A DNA stretch of 64,000 nucleotides from Hetaerina americana (lineage: Eukaryota; Arthropoda; Insecta; Odonata; Calopterygidae): contig JAKTNV010000193.1 of NCBI GenBank assembly GCA_022747635.1, forward strand, positions 279,001 through 343,000, in the 5' to 3' direction. The notes below the pieces were generated by a model. That model ran no database searches and had not been told where the DNA came from. It worked only from the letters and a program-made list of their open reading frames with translations. Numbering within the stretch: the first letter of the stretch is position 1; every line of letters begins with the position of its first letter. Position numbers and translations under genes: made by a program. Positions 1 through 10,715 of this stretch are shown here, one piece after another.

Positions 1-675
1 TTGACGAAGTTGTAATAATCTCATTGTAGATTATTTGAAAAGAATCGTGTCAACGAAAAGCGACAAATCGCTAGAAAAGTTATAAAATTGATTGGCTTAA
101 TTGTTATTCCTCAGTATTCATGAGGAGAAATTCCCAATGTCCCCTTCGAGTCAATCTTGCCTCCCGAATCGGAGAAGAGTCCGATTCCATCGTCTGAGGA
201 ACACTGCCTTGCAATCGACGAAGAAAAAGTCGAGATCAAGTCGAAAGTGGTGGGAACATAGCCTGAGGCCACTTGAATTTCCAAGTGACGGTTAAAGCCC
301 ATTACTTCTCACACCAGCCAAAAATAAAGAAAAAAACATTCATCCACTCTTCACCCCTTCACGGGTTTACCTTTTGGATGAAAATTAACACAACTGTGTA
401 GCACACCCAGCTCGGAAGGAAATATTTTGCGTACAATCAATCCTCCTCTCACGGAATGAAAAAGAAATCACCGCCACGAATGCGTGTTATCGTCAAGACG
501 CATGCACGAAGAAATCACAGGTGGTTCGCAGAAAATAGCACACTCTAAGGGGAGCGCAAACAGCGACGCAGCGATATACGAAACGGGAATAAGATTCATG
601 CCCGCTCCCAGCATCTCTCTCACCCAAGCGCGCGAGGAAAAAAAATATCATATGAAATTATCTCGAGCCACCTCC

Positions 676-1280
676 GAGGAGATGGAGTGCGGTGGGTAAG
701 AGGGGGGGAGGGAGGCGAGGAGGAGGGAAGGGGGTTTCCTACGCGGATGGGGGAATCATGTTTGGTCGGAAGCACGTGATGTGGACTCTGCGGAGTTTTA
801 AGGGTGAAGAGGAGGAGAAGAAGAAGACAAGAGGAAGAAGGAAGAAGAGATTTGCGGAGAGGCTAGGTGAGGAAGGGTGGGGGGCAGGAAGATGGGGGAG
901 GGTAGGCGTCCGGGGGAAGGGGAGTGTGGGACGGGGAGAAAAGTTATGCTCAGGGGTTAAGGATCGAAGAGAGAAGAGATGGGAGAGATTAAAACGCCGC
1001 GAAGGTATGAAGCGCTGCCGTGATGAATGGCACGTGGGACGTGATAAGGAGGAGGGGTGCGAGAGAGAAAGAGGAAGAAGAGAGACAGGCGGGTTACCAC
1101 CATGTGAGCATGTCCATGTGTGCATGTGGGAAGAGAGGAATCATGGGAAGAGGGGTCCGCTCTTGCTAGCTTGCCCGCCCGCGGGTGAAACAGAGGAGGG
1201 AGGACACCGAAGGAGCGGTTGGGGGCCCGAGGAAGGGGGTGGATGCGGGGAGAGAAGGAGGAGGACCGCGATAAAGATAA
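676..1280. other. Purine-rich GC island (GA on plus strand)
   Basis: Long GGA/GAA/GGG tracts. Both strands stay open over long spans because stops are rare in such sequence, which explains the Arg/Gly/Glu-rich and the Ser/Pro/Leu-rich ORFs here. No gene is called. G-runs near 689-735 could form a quadruplex. Confidence 0.7.
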
Positions 1281-4200
1281 ACTGGTCGAGTGCCAGTTTT
1301 TTTTTATATGCGCGAAGTTTTCGGGAAAGAGAAAGAAAAACTATTTTTTCTCAACACGACGCCGGGAGAGGCATTCTAAAGTGAATAGGGGAGGAAGGAG
1401 AATTAGCACCCTATTCATTTTCGATCAAATTGAGGGCGCCTGACTATTCCCGTCGCCGACTTGTCTCGTTCCATGCGGTTCGCTCCGTGCACCGTATCGT
1501 CTCGAGTCCCTCCCGTCCTGCAGCCCACGCGTCTCGGAGGATGGGTCTCGGGTACAACAGCTTTCGTCCATCGGCCATGGCCCTCGGCTAAGGTAGAATG
1601 GGATTCTGGTGTCCGTCAATCTAGGGCCAATTTCTCATGCCGATAGATAAGATACGTATTGATCAAAATAACCAGAATCTGCCGAGAGTCGGGCGAACGG
1701 GCTCATCATTTCCCATCTATCTACGCGGTAATCTCAATCGGGTCGCGAAAGTACATTTTGGGCTTAAAATTTCAAGGAAAGGGTTCCAATCGAATTAAAA
1801 ATGCCTGAATTACTTGCTACACATGATGAAAACGGACGTGAAGTAATTAATTAAGCTTATATAAGTACTTCCCGTGGAGAAGATGCGACTTTCACATCAC
1901 CGTTGATTCTAATGACAGATTTGTAAGCATGATGCCGAGGTTAAAACAGTTCTTCCATTCTCCATCTGGAGCTATCACTGCCTTAGATACGGTGATCAAG
2001 TCAGATTGGCGAAAAGATATCAGTACAAACCATTATCACCATAAAAGCCAAAGGTATCAGGCAATATTTTCCACGAATGTCTCTTTGCTTTGTTTTGACG
2101 TTTCCAGCATCCGGGACATAACTCTTTCTAGTTATATAAAACATTTTCTTCATATATTAAATAACCCCTACAAAAATAATCCACAAAAGTAACTCCCCAG
2201 GTAGTAGAAGTGAGAATTTAAATATTCAAAATACGAAGTGAAATTAATGCGTATAAAATCCCACATTTCTCGGTCACTTTATTCACATCGTGGCCCTCTC
2301 CATTCAAATTGCGCAGGGCCTTGTGCACACGTACAATGCACACGGTCGCTGAACTTCAAGTCGAGCTAGAATATTGAATAGTAGCACACATAGGCATTTA
2401 ATTGAAAATGAGCGGAAAAATAATCAAATTTGTAATTGCTTATTTCATATGGTTGTTTTTACCCCCGAATGGTCAAATTATAGTTCCATGTGAAAATCCT
2501 CGTATATTGAGTGCAGAGGTTTCTTTTATTACCTTTTTGCAAATTTACTTGCGTTTGAGCTACGATCTTGGGACTTAAGCTAAATTGTGGATAATTAACT
2601 AATTATTTTTCTTATTTTGCTCATATTTTTTAATATCTTCCATGAAAAATTGAATTTTTTTTTCGAACACCAGTTGTTCTATATTTTTTCGTCTTAATGG
2701 TTAGGGTAATCATTGCTATGACATTGTTTCGTTTTGATTATTTAACACCGAATTACTTCAAGCTAACTAAGAACTTGGCGTATATATAAATTTTTGCAAT
2801 CTATTGGTTTAAAGTTTAACCCTAGTGTATACTTCTTAATGCTTTTTATATTTATACATATTGCTTCAAAAACAAGTTTTGTTTCTATTTCTTCCACTGT
2901 TTTGACGTATCATATGGATATGACGTGTGGGATTAAGAATTAATTCTCCTTTCTGCCCATATTGCGATGCACTAATCATCATACAAAATCATATTATTCA
3001 TGCGTAAAAATATTTGAAATCGTCATTTTATATGAATATTCAGTTACGAACTCTGAAGATTGGGGAGATACTGAGTAGAATCCAAACATTATAGCTAAAA
3101 AATACTATATATAGATGCGAATTTCCACCAATTAAAATTACATAGTCAGGATCCAGGCTTCAATGTGAACTTATCATCTTCAGTAGAGAAATAGGATCAC
3201 CGCTTTCGGGAATTATCTCTTAAGAGTTGATTTCAATTACTTATTACCATAACGAGAAGATTTACTTTTACTAAAGATGTAGATGAGTCTTGGATGTTGG
3301 AGGAAATAAAGTCAACGTTCATGCGTCTCTAATTACCTCGGTCAAAATCACTCGCATCCAGTGAGAATAACTGAAGTTGGTTAGAAGTGAAAGCGATGAT
3401 GCAAATAAAATCCGAAGTTACTCTTTTCCGTAAGTACGTGTGCCTACCTAAGGTGAAAGAAGAGCATTCGCTCACTAGAGACAAATTTTGGCTTGCCTTA
3501 CACCGCCTCAGCAATCTTGTGGACGTATGTCCCATCTTCGAGCACGCACCCATAACTATTCGGACCTTCTGAGTTCGCGCTTCCTCACGTCCATCCAAAT
3601 CCTCAATTCCTCCCCCCCCCACTGCCCCGCCCCGCTATCCCTAAATGCGTTCTCGCGGTATCTGCAACGCTCGAGATCGATCTTAATGGTCGGGAGGCGC
3701 GAGAAACGATCCGAGCGAACGCTTTTCTCGGCGGAGAAAAAAAGGAGGAGGAGGAGGTGTGTTTTCCCAAGACATCCGCGTTCCTCTGGGATTGAAGCAC
3801 CCGATTTCGGGCCCATGGATTGATGCGGAACTTAACATAGCGTCTGGATCACTTGGGCATTCGAAAAAATCTTCTTCTTCCGGATTGTGCAAATGAAGCG
3901 AGGCTCTCCCATGCCGCCAAAGGAAATATACAAAGGAGTAGCCTTTATGTCTTCAAATGAATTCTAATTAATAATAATCTGGATGAATTAATATAAAATC
4001 TACTGGTTTGGAAGGTTAGAGAACTCAAAAAAAATTGACTGAAGAGAAACCCTGATGTCCCGGCGTTGTTCGTCAAAATTCATTGTCGCCGAAATTTAAA
4101 GTCTTTATTCATGTTTCTCAACCTTAAGCCAAATTGTAAATTCCCTCGAGGCCGTTTACGTTTTTCGCTTACTGAAATATTTAAGTGCGAGACTTGGGTC

Positions 4201-4654
4201 GTTTACGGTGAATTTCCCTTAGCTTATCTCGGTTAACCCCGTTTGCTCCTGAAAGTTGAAAAATCTTTTCTTTTTCTCAAACACGCACGAAGTTTATCAT
4301 GCACACAACGTGTTTCATCATGGGAACGGTTTAACGCGAACGCCTCGAGGGTGATTTTTTTTATGAAGACAAATAAGGCAAGAGAGAGAGAGAGAGAGAA
4401 ATGCAATTTAAGAGAGCAGCGCGTCTTAAATTCTCCCATATTCGCAAACTTATGAGTTTATTTTCCCCGCGAGTATTTCAGATCGAGACCACTATTTTTG
4501 AGGCACCGCCAACCAAAAAAAAAAGAAAGAAATATTTTTTGAGCTATGGACCCCACCGTCTCATTCCCCTTTGGTCGACTATAAAAGCGCCCTCGCAGTG
4601 TAACCACGAGCAATTGACTTCTGCCTTTGAAGTGTCGCCTTTCTCTTCTTCATT
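1281..4654. other. Unassigned, no gene seen
   Basis: Mostly AT-rich from 1.6 to 3.5 kb. A GC-richer patch at 3545-3810 holds overlapping short ORFs on both strands without recognisable products. Confidence 0.5.
4381..4399. repeat. (AG)n microsatellite
   Basis: Nine AG units. Confidence 0.85.
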
Positions 4655-4815
4655 TTTCTTTTTGTCCGAGGGAGAGAGCGAGGGGAAGGGCGAAAGGGGC
4701 GGGAGGGGGTGGAGAGAGAAAAAGAGAGACAGGAGTGGGAACGAGGGAGGACGAGAGAGGCGGGATGGAAGAGATGTCCGCCCTCTCTCCCTCCATCCCT
4801 CTCCCTCAACTCCCG
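4655..4815. other. GA-to-CT switch island
   Basis: The plus strand is GA-rich to about 4779, then abruptly CT-rich. A TATAAAAG stands upstream at 4580-4587 but no initiator or coding exon follows convincingly. Confidence 0.55.
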
Positions 4816-7800
4816 CTCAATGATCTGCATCCGGACTCTCTGCGCAGTTGGATACTCGACCAAGTGGAAAGCGAGGGCAGACATCTTGAGATTCCGATTG
4901 TTAATCGGATTACACGGGAGCGAGGGCTTCACAAATCGCTTTTCCCACCTCCCTCCCCACCCGCCGTGATTCGGTTAAAGGCAAAATTCCGGAGCGGGCT
5001 CGCTGTTCAGTGGCTTCTCCTCATTAGTGCTTGCGGCCGCGCCTGAAACCCGGTTGTAATTCCCGCCCGTTCGAGAGGAAATGATGGTAGTTTGTGTGTG
5101 AGTGTCTGTGCGTGCAGAAAAATGGATGGTCGCGGAAGTATTTTCAACTTTTTCGGACCTGACGTTTATTTTTTTCGACAATAGCGATGATTAATGGACA
5201 TGAGACGAAATTAATACCATCAGGCCCCCTCTCTCTGTATTAGTAAAATCATCATAAGCGTTTAATTAGAAAGTGTATAGCGAAATATTTTTGTAGTTCT
5301 CTTTTTGAGGAGACGGTAGTTCTCCAGTTTCAGTCACTTTTTACTGAGGACACGTGCTATGCTATACCATCTAGAGAACTAGAAAATTGGAACCCTCCGG
5401 AAGTCTTCTTACTTTTTAGTTTTTTTTATTTTTAAAATGAATAAAAAGAAGTACAAATATAATCAAACTCTTAAAGATCTAGTATCAAAGGAATACGAGA
5501 GGGAAAGTATTAACGAACGAAGAATCTGAGAGAGAATATTGGTAACTACGCGAGTTGTAAAAACCACAGCTAAAGGATAACGTTCTGCTGAATGTCTCTG
5601 TTTACGCGGGGAATCTAGGCTCGAAAGCTTAGAAATTACCGTAAAGTTTCCTGCATCCATTTGTTTATCGGTTGAGGCTTCTCTCAGAGTTTAGAAACAA
5701 CTATTCCCGGACTCTTCGTTAGATTGAAGCGATGAAAAGCAGAGTGAAATTTGTCGAAATCTTTCAACGATCCGCGATATCGCTTAAATTGTGAACCTTT
5801 TCATAAAACACTATGAGGACACGAACTTGAAAAATATTTGGAATTAATAGCACAATTTAATAAATTCGAGGAATAAACTTCTCGACTTTTAAGGATACGG
5901 TTCCTCCTGACATGCATACTACATTCGCGAGTGGAAGTTGCGCGTCCACTAGTTCGCTTCATGCACTGGTGCAAAATACTCGGTACCTTAGGTTCAAACA
6001 ACAACCCTTGCGTGTTCAGCTCTCATCTTCAGCTATTTTAAACCACAAAATAATAGAGGAGAAGTGAAATGCACATGTATAATTAAGCATCTAAAGTTGT
6101 GCGGCCGAAGTGCGTCGTCCACCCAATTGTAAGCCATATATTGCCGCTGCTGCACGTCGCTGTGAGGGAAGTCGCCTCAAAGAGAATGAAGGAGAAATGA
6201 TCGTCGGTGTGTCGACAGTGAGAAAAGCGCTTTCGCCATGCCTTGCGGTTTCGCTTACGCTACCTGGAGAGGAGGCTCTGGTGTCAAACTCGCTTGGCAG
6301 TAACGCGTAGTAAGATTTGCTTTTAAAAGCATCCTTCGCACTCGGGACTTTGAAGGGGCAGTGCAGCTCTATGGGAGGTTTTAAATGATTTTTTTGTTTC
6401 CTGTACAATGAGACAATTAATTCACCTACCTTCTCTCGATATACATTAAAGTTTCTCAGCATATCCCTGTTATTCCTTCCCTTTATCAGAATATTCCTAT
6501 TTGCACATGAGAATTTTACGAACTTTCGATTGGTTATGTTATTGAACTGGGTCTTTCCTTTTTGGTAGTATACCATATATTTACAGTTAATGAACTGGTG
6601 TTTCCTTTCCTCTTATTTTTTAAGTCATAGTGCTTCATTTTACCTTTATGATTTGCTTATATCATTTCCAATATTCTTTATCGGCCATTTTATTCCTTAT
6701 GCTTCTATGAATCGAATTGCTTCATTCCTCACAAGTTTATTTTCAGTGGCGTAATAAGAGCGAAAATTCATGCTTACGTATGAAGAAAATAATATCTTTA
6801 TAAAATATGTCTTGCTTAATGTGAGTGATTGATCGCGGTCGTAAGCCCTATGATCCACGACCACAGTAGCTTCTACCCTTGGTGACCCAGTGCCGACGAC
6901 TCATATTTATTAAGTGCTCACGATAACTCTGGGTGATTAATGTCGAACAACTTAAGATTCAGTTGTGAAAGTACATTTTATTCCTATGATATCATTATTC
7001 AATTAATGTGTCTGCTACATAATACGTGTTCACACGATTTAACGTGAATTCAAAATCAGATTCGATATTCAGGAGTTGGTGAATGTAATAGGTCCGCATC
7101 CAACATTCTGAAGATTGGATTAAATGGAACAAATGTTGCAATGTGCAGGTGATATTATTCCATGTCGGACACTGTTACTCTCGCTACCCAGCCGGTGATT
7201 GTTCCGCAAGGAAACCTAAAAATACATGGATGGCGGTGCACTCGACGAGCCACTTCAATGCCGAGCCAAGGAGAGACGGGCGCGAGTGAGGATCGCGGAG
7301 AGTTTTTCGGGCACTTCCCTCGAAATTCCCGCGTCCACTTGGCACGTGAAGCCAAACCAGGTGGCCGGAGTGAGCGTGTTTATTTTCATCTTGGTCCGCT
7401 GATCACACGCCTTTTGGCCCATCTTGCCAACCAGGTGGCGAACGTGTTTGCTTTTAGGCGTGGCACTGTTTTCAAAGGTGTCAACGACGTGCTCCGCACG
7501 CCAGAGAGCGTAACTCCTGAAGAAAACCGTGTGCTGCTGGAGTCTCATGACCAACTCCCCCGAGGAGTTGTGCGAAATAATTCGGATTGGAAAGGCCAGG
7601 CGAAATATTTGCGGTCCGTGGAAGAGCTCCCGGCTCAGCCCGCTATTGCCCATTTTGGGTAATGAGGGAGTCGGTTGGAATTGACAAGAAAAAAAGAGTC
7701 TTTAAAAGTAAGGAGAGTGAAGATGGCTAAAGGTGCGGCCGGAGCAGCGATAATGAGGGAGGTGGGGAGGAGGATGGGACAAAAGCAAAACGAGGAAAAC

Positions 7801-7990
7801 GTTTGCACAAAAATGGAAGAAACTGTGAATGGCCAGCAGAGAATTTGATATGAGAACTGACGAGTACCCTTTCACTCAAAAACTTAACACAATAAAGCCA
7901 TTAATCACAATCTTAAATTTTAACGTTTACCACCACGATACATCAGGTGACAAAAACACACACTTAATAGTAGTCGGGAATAGCATTTGA
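4816..7990. other. Unassigned, no gene supported
   Basis: Holds two non-repetitive ORFs without recognised domains: 6091-6576 minus (161 codons) and 7162-7662 plus (166 codons, also open on the minus strand at 7255-7653). An imperfect direct repeat of CCAGGTGGC with GTGTTT lies near 7357-7380 and 7430-7450. Confidence 0.4.
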
Positions 7991-8127
7991 AAATATTCTT
8001 AAAAGCTTAAAAATGCGTACCTATCAAAGTTTAAACTCATATTTAGATCTGCTCACTTACTGAGTGACGATTTGGCATTGAATTAACAATTAGATAGGTG
8101 CGTATTTACAAGTATTTAAGAATATTT
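7991..8127. repeat. Foldback (MITE-like) repeat, 35-bp arms
   Basis: The left arm 7991-8025 (AAATATTCTTAAA ... CCTATC) and right arm 8093-8127 (GATAGG ... TTTAAGAATATTT) are inverted copies matching at about 29 of 35 positions. The 67-nt centre contains a small TCACT/AGTGA dyad. No clear target duplication is visible at the edges, so a miniature transposon is only one explanation. Confidence 0.5.
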
Positions 8128-8299
8128 AATAGTCAAAGTGCAGTAATCAATGCGAGGGTTGGTTTGGTAAGTGATGGTATAGTTCACCTAATATGAAGCC
8201 AAACGGAGTGAGAAATTCACACATCCGAGCCAAAAGGCACGCCCGGGAAACTAGCCTGCGCCTCACGTTCGGTAGTCTGAAGTTCTACCCGTCTCCTTG

Positions 8300-8835
8300 T
8301 ACCTTGGCAGCTGAATAACTTGGTATAGAGGAAGTTCGACCAACATCAATTGAAGAATTGCTCAAATGAAGAAGGCGTTCATAATGAAGAGGCAACCACG
8401 ATGTTCAAAGGACCCAAGTTTGGAAACAAGGAATCAGACCGTCTAACGTTCATATGGAGCATAAAACTCTACGGATGAGAGATATGGAACATTGGGAAAG
8501 AGGATCAGCCAAGAATAGAAGTTTTTGAAACATTGCGCCGGAGGAGAATGGTGAAGATGAAATGGGCAGACAAAATGAAGAGCGAGGAAGTATATACGAA
8601 AGCATAAGAGGAAAGGAACTTGTCGAAAACTACGAAAAGGAAGAAATCGATGGATTTGACATGCCTTGAGGGAAAATGAATGAGTTAGAAACCAAATAGA
8701 AGGGAAAATTGAGGGGAAGATCCCTCGTGGAAGACCAAGGGACGAGTAAGTATAAGGACGAATTAAGAAGAACGTAAAACAGAGAAACTATCGGGGGTGA
8801 AGGAATTAACATTAGATAGAGAAGCTGCAGTAAAA
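8300..8835 (+). pseudogene. Decayed LINE reverse transcriptase, C-terminal region
   Basis: No long ORF is present, but reading across frames gives the conserved tail of insect non-LTR retrotransposon polymerases (endonuclease-reverse transcriptase type). In order they are: YLGS near 8300; MKKAFIMKRQ near 8366-8395; SKDPSLETRN near 8418-8445; LYG then IWNIGKEDQPRIEVFETLRR near 8468-8542; WADKMKSEEVY near 8565-8597; IEGKIEGKIPRGRPRDE near 8696-8746; and VKELTLDREA near 8797-8826. These match, in order, the family pattern of a YLGS motif, a SLETRKRL-like stretch, YGAETWTL-like, RIEAFEMWCWRRML-like, GRGRPR and a final DR..WR-like block. Several stops (e.g. 8477) and frameshifts mark it as an old relic. 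The exact LINE clade is not assigned. Confidence 0.72.
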
Positions 8836-8877
8836 CCAGTAAACCAATCATAAGATTTTTATATTAATGATATACTA

Positions 8878-8901
8878 CCTTGATCAAAAAGTTCCCGGAA
8901 T
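8878..8901 (+). repeat. Terminal inverted repeat, copy 1, left
   Basis: 24 bp starting CCTTGATCAAAAAG and ending CCCGGAAT, just after the TA duplication at 8876-8877. It pairs with 10182-10205 with one mismatch. Confidence 0.9.
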
Positions 8902-9081
8902 AACCACCGTGTGGCGCTCCCATCGTTCCGATTTGAGTTCTGTTTTTTTTTTGTTAAATTGGTACATCTGTTGTTGATATTCCCTTTAAATCTTAGTGTC
9001 ATAACTTGACATTTGCAAAAGTTACGTAGCCAAGAGTACATCTATCTCTGTGTGTGTTGGCGATTTTTTACAATTTCAGAA

Positions 9082-10155
9082 ATGGATTTAAATTTGCAAC
9101 AACGAACTTGTATTAAATTTTGCGTAAAAAACGGATTTAGTGGCGCACGGACGTTGGAAATGTTGGAAAAGTGTTTCGGCAACGATTCTCTAAAAAAAAC
9201 GGTCGTTTACCAGTGGCACGAGCGGTTCAGAAGTGGTCGTGAGTCAATCGAAGATGATGAACGCAGTGGCAGACCATCGACATCGAAAGTCGGTGAAAAA
9301 ATTGATAAAGTAAAAGAAATGTTGGTCAATAACCGCAAATTAACCATCAGAGAAATAGCGGAGGACTTGAACATTGCCTATGGATCCGCCCAAGATATTG
9401 TGGTTAATGATTTGGGTTTCCGTCGTGTAGCAGCAAAGTTGGTGCCAAAAGACCTCAATTTCATGCAAAAAAGAGACCGTGTTGACGTCGCAAAAGACAT
9501 GATTTGCGAGGCTGAATCCGATCCCACATTCATCAAAAGGATCATTACTTGAGACGAGACGTGGGTTTATGAGTACGACACGCAATCCAGACATCAGGCA
9601 AGTGAATGGCGTTCACCAAATGAGCCGAGACCAAAAAAACCACGTCGTTTTCAGTCAAAAAAGAAGGCAATGCTGACGGTTTTCATGGATTACAACGGTG
9701 TAGTGCATCATGAATTTTTGCCAGAAGGCCAGACAGTAAACAAAGAGTATTATTTGGGCGTTATGAGACGTTTGCGTGAAGCAATTCGCCGAAAGAGACC
9801 AGAAATGTGGGCAGAAAACTCGTGGATTTTGCACCATGATAACGCACCGTCGCACAGTGCTATCATTATTCGTAATGTTTTGACGAAAAATGCAACAAAT
9901 ACCATCCAACAGCCACCGAATTCACCTGATTTGGCTCCCTGTGACTTCTTTCTGTTCAATCGAGTTAAAAAACCATTACGGGGAACGCGTTTTAGCAGCC
10001 GAGAGGAAGTAATGGAAAAATCGCAGGAAGCACTGATGGACATACCGAAAACCGAATATAAAAAATGTTTCGAGGATTGGATCAAGCGCTGGCATAAGTG
10101 TGTTGCAGTCGATGGGGATTACTTTGAAGGGGACAATATAGATTTAGATGAATAA
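9082..10155 (+). pseudogene. mariner transposase with one in-frame stop (codon 157)
   Basis: Same 357-codon gene as the intact copy at 22623-23696, in one continuous frame from MDLNLQQRTC to NIDLDE, except that codon 157 (9550-9552) is TGA instead of GGA. The lost residue is the glycine of the GDE motif, directly before the first catalytic aspartate (D158), so all three catalytic residues fall downstream of the stop. The truncated product would keep only the DNA-binding half (156 residues). Other differences I see against the intact copy are Val for Phe at 266, Ile for Leu at 321 and one silent change at codon 105. The first 260 bases of the gene are identical. The element could still be moved by transposase made from the other copy, because both ends are present. 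Confidence 0.93.
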
Positions 10156-10181
10156 ACTTGTATTTTTAATTTTCTGAATAA

Positions 10182-10205
10182 ATTCCGGGAAATTTTTGAT
10201 CAAGG
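10182..10205 (+). repeat. Terminal inverted repeat, copy 1, right
   Basis: Plus strand ATTCCGGGAAATTTTTGATC then AAGG, followed by TA at 10206-10207. It is the inverted partner of 8878-8901. Confidence 0.9.
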
Positions 10206-10216
10206 TAGTATACATA

Positions 10217-10218
<2 letters not shown>

Positions 10219-10250
<32 letters not shown>
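10219..10250. repeat. (TA)n microsatellite next to mariner copy 1
   Basis: About 15 TA units begin some 12 bp after the right TA duplication of the mariner copy. Confidence 0.9.
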
Positions 10251-10258
<8 letters not shown>

Positions 10259-10339
10259 TTATATATAAATAGATTTAGGTGTGTGTTGGGTAAACTGTTC
10301 CATCTGCTCTAGTTAATGTAATTGCATTTTCATATTTAA

Positions 10340-10715
10340 CTTAGCTTTTCTTCTTCTTGAAAACCACATAATTTTTGTTCTTTTAATTTTATTCTTATCC
10401 CACACCTATCGCACTGACTTTCCAATGCGCTCAGAAATTCTTGCAACCCCTTGGCCGACTGCCATAATACAACTTGATCATCCGCAAACCAATTTATTTT
10501 ATGAATTCCTCACCGACTTCCATTCCTATCTCAAATTCTTACCACGCTTCTTTAACCATTTCCTCCACACATACGATGAACAGCTTCGGTGATTATGAAC
10601 ATTTCTGTCTTACCCCTCTCGCTAACACTTTCCCCCTGGGGACTCTACCATACATCCACCACTCGCACATGAGCAATATGAGCAGTTTTGGCATATTATG
10701 CTTTCATAAAAAATA
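10340..10715 (-). pseudogene. Decayed LINE reverse transcriptase, catalytic core
   Basis: On the minus strand the reading GRVPRGKVLARGVRQKCS (RGVRQ at 10605-10619) is followed by SPKLFIVCVEEMVKEAW, EFEIGMEVGEEFI, then after a frameshift INWFADDQVVLWQSAKGLQE (FADDQ at 10474-10488) and FLSALESQCDRCGIRIKLKE. This is the order of reverse-transcriptase palm motifs: the GVRQGC-LSP-LF segment, the catalytic F/YADD box and the downstream GLQ...INxKKT block. At least one stop within the LSP segment, others downstream, and a +1/-1 shift between the two motifs show decay. It is the region just N-terminal to the type of C-terminal piece found at 8300-8835, but lies on the opposite strand. Confidence 0.72.

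Larger units (their letters stand above)
8878..10205 (+). mobile_element. Full-length mariner transposon, copy 1, transposase broken
   Basis: This 1,328-bp element is flanked by TA at 8876-8877 and 10206-10207. The inverted repeats lie at 8878-8901 and 10182-10205, each beginning CCTTGATCAAAAA, with one internal G/T mismatch between the two ends. The sequence is nearly identical to the minus-strand copy at 22573-23898. Its transposase frame is interrupted once. It sits between two decayed LINE fragments, so it inserted after they had arrived. The right flank runs straight into a (TA)n microsatellite. Confidence 0.95.

Noticed and set aside
692..1384. 230-codon Arg/Gly/Glu-rich ORF
   Set aside because: Purine-rich tract. 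The opposite strand is open too, with Ser/Pro text, so this is a composition artefact.
4580..4587. TATAAAAG core promoter
   Set aside because: No initiator at the right distance and no recognisable downstream exon. TATA-like 8-mers occur elsewhere in the window.
6091..6576. 161-codon minus-strand ORF
   Set aside because: Non-repetitive, but no recognisable domain and no promoter or splice context. One such ORF is not surprising in 64 kb searched in six frames.
7162..7662. 166-codon plus ORF and overlapping 132-codon minus ORF
   Set aside because: GC-richer patch open on both strands. I cannot tell which, if either, is coding, and neither is recognised.
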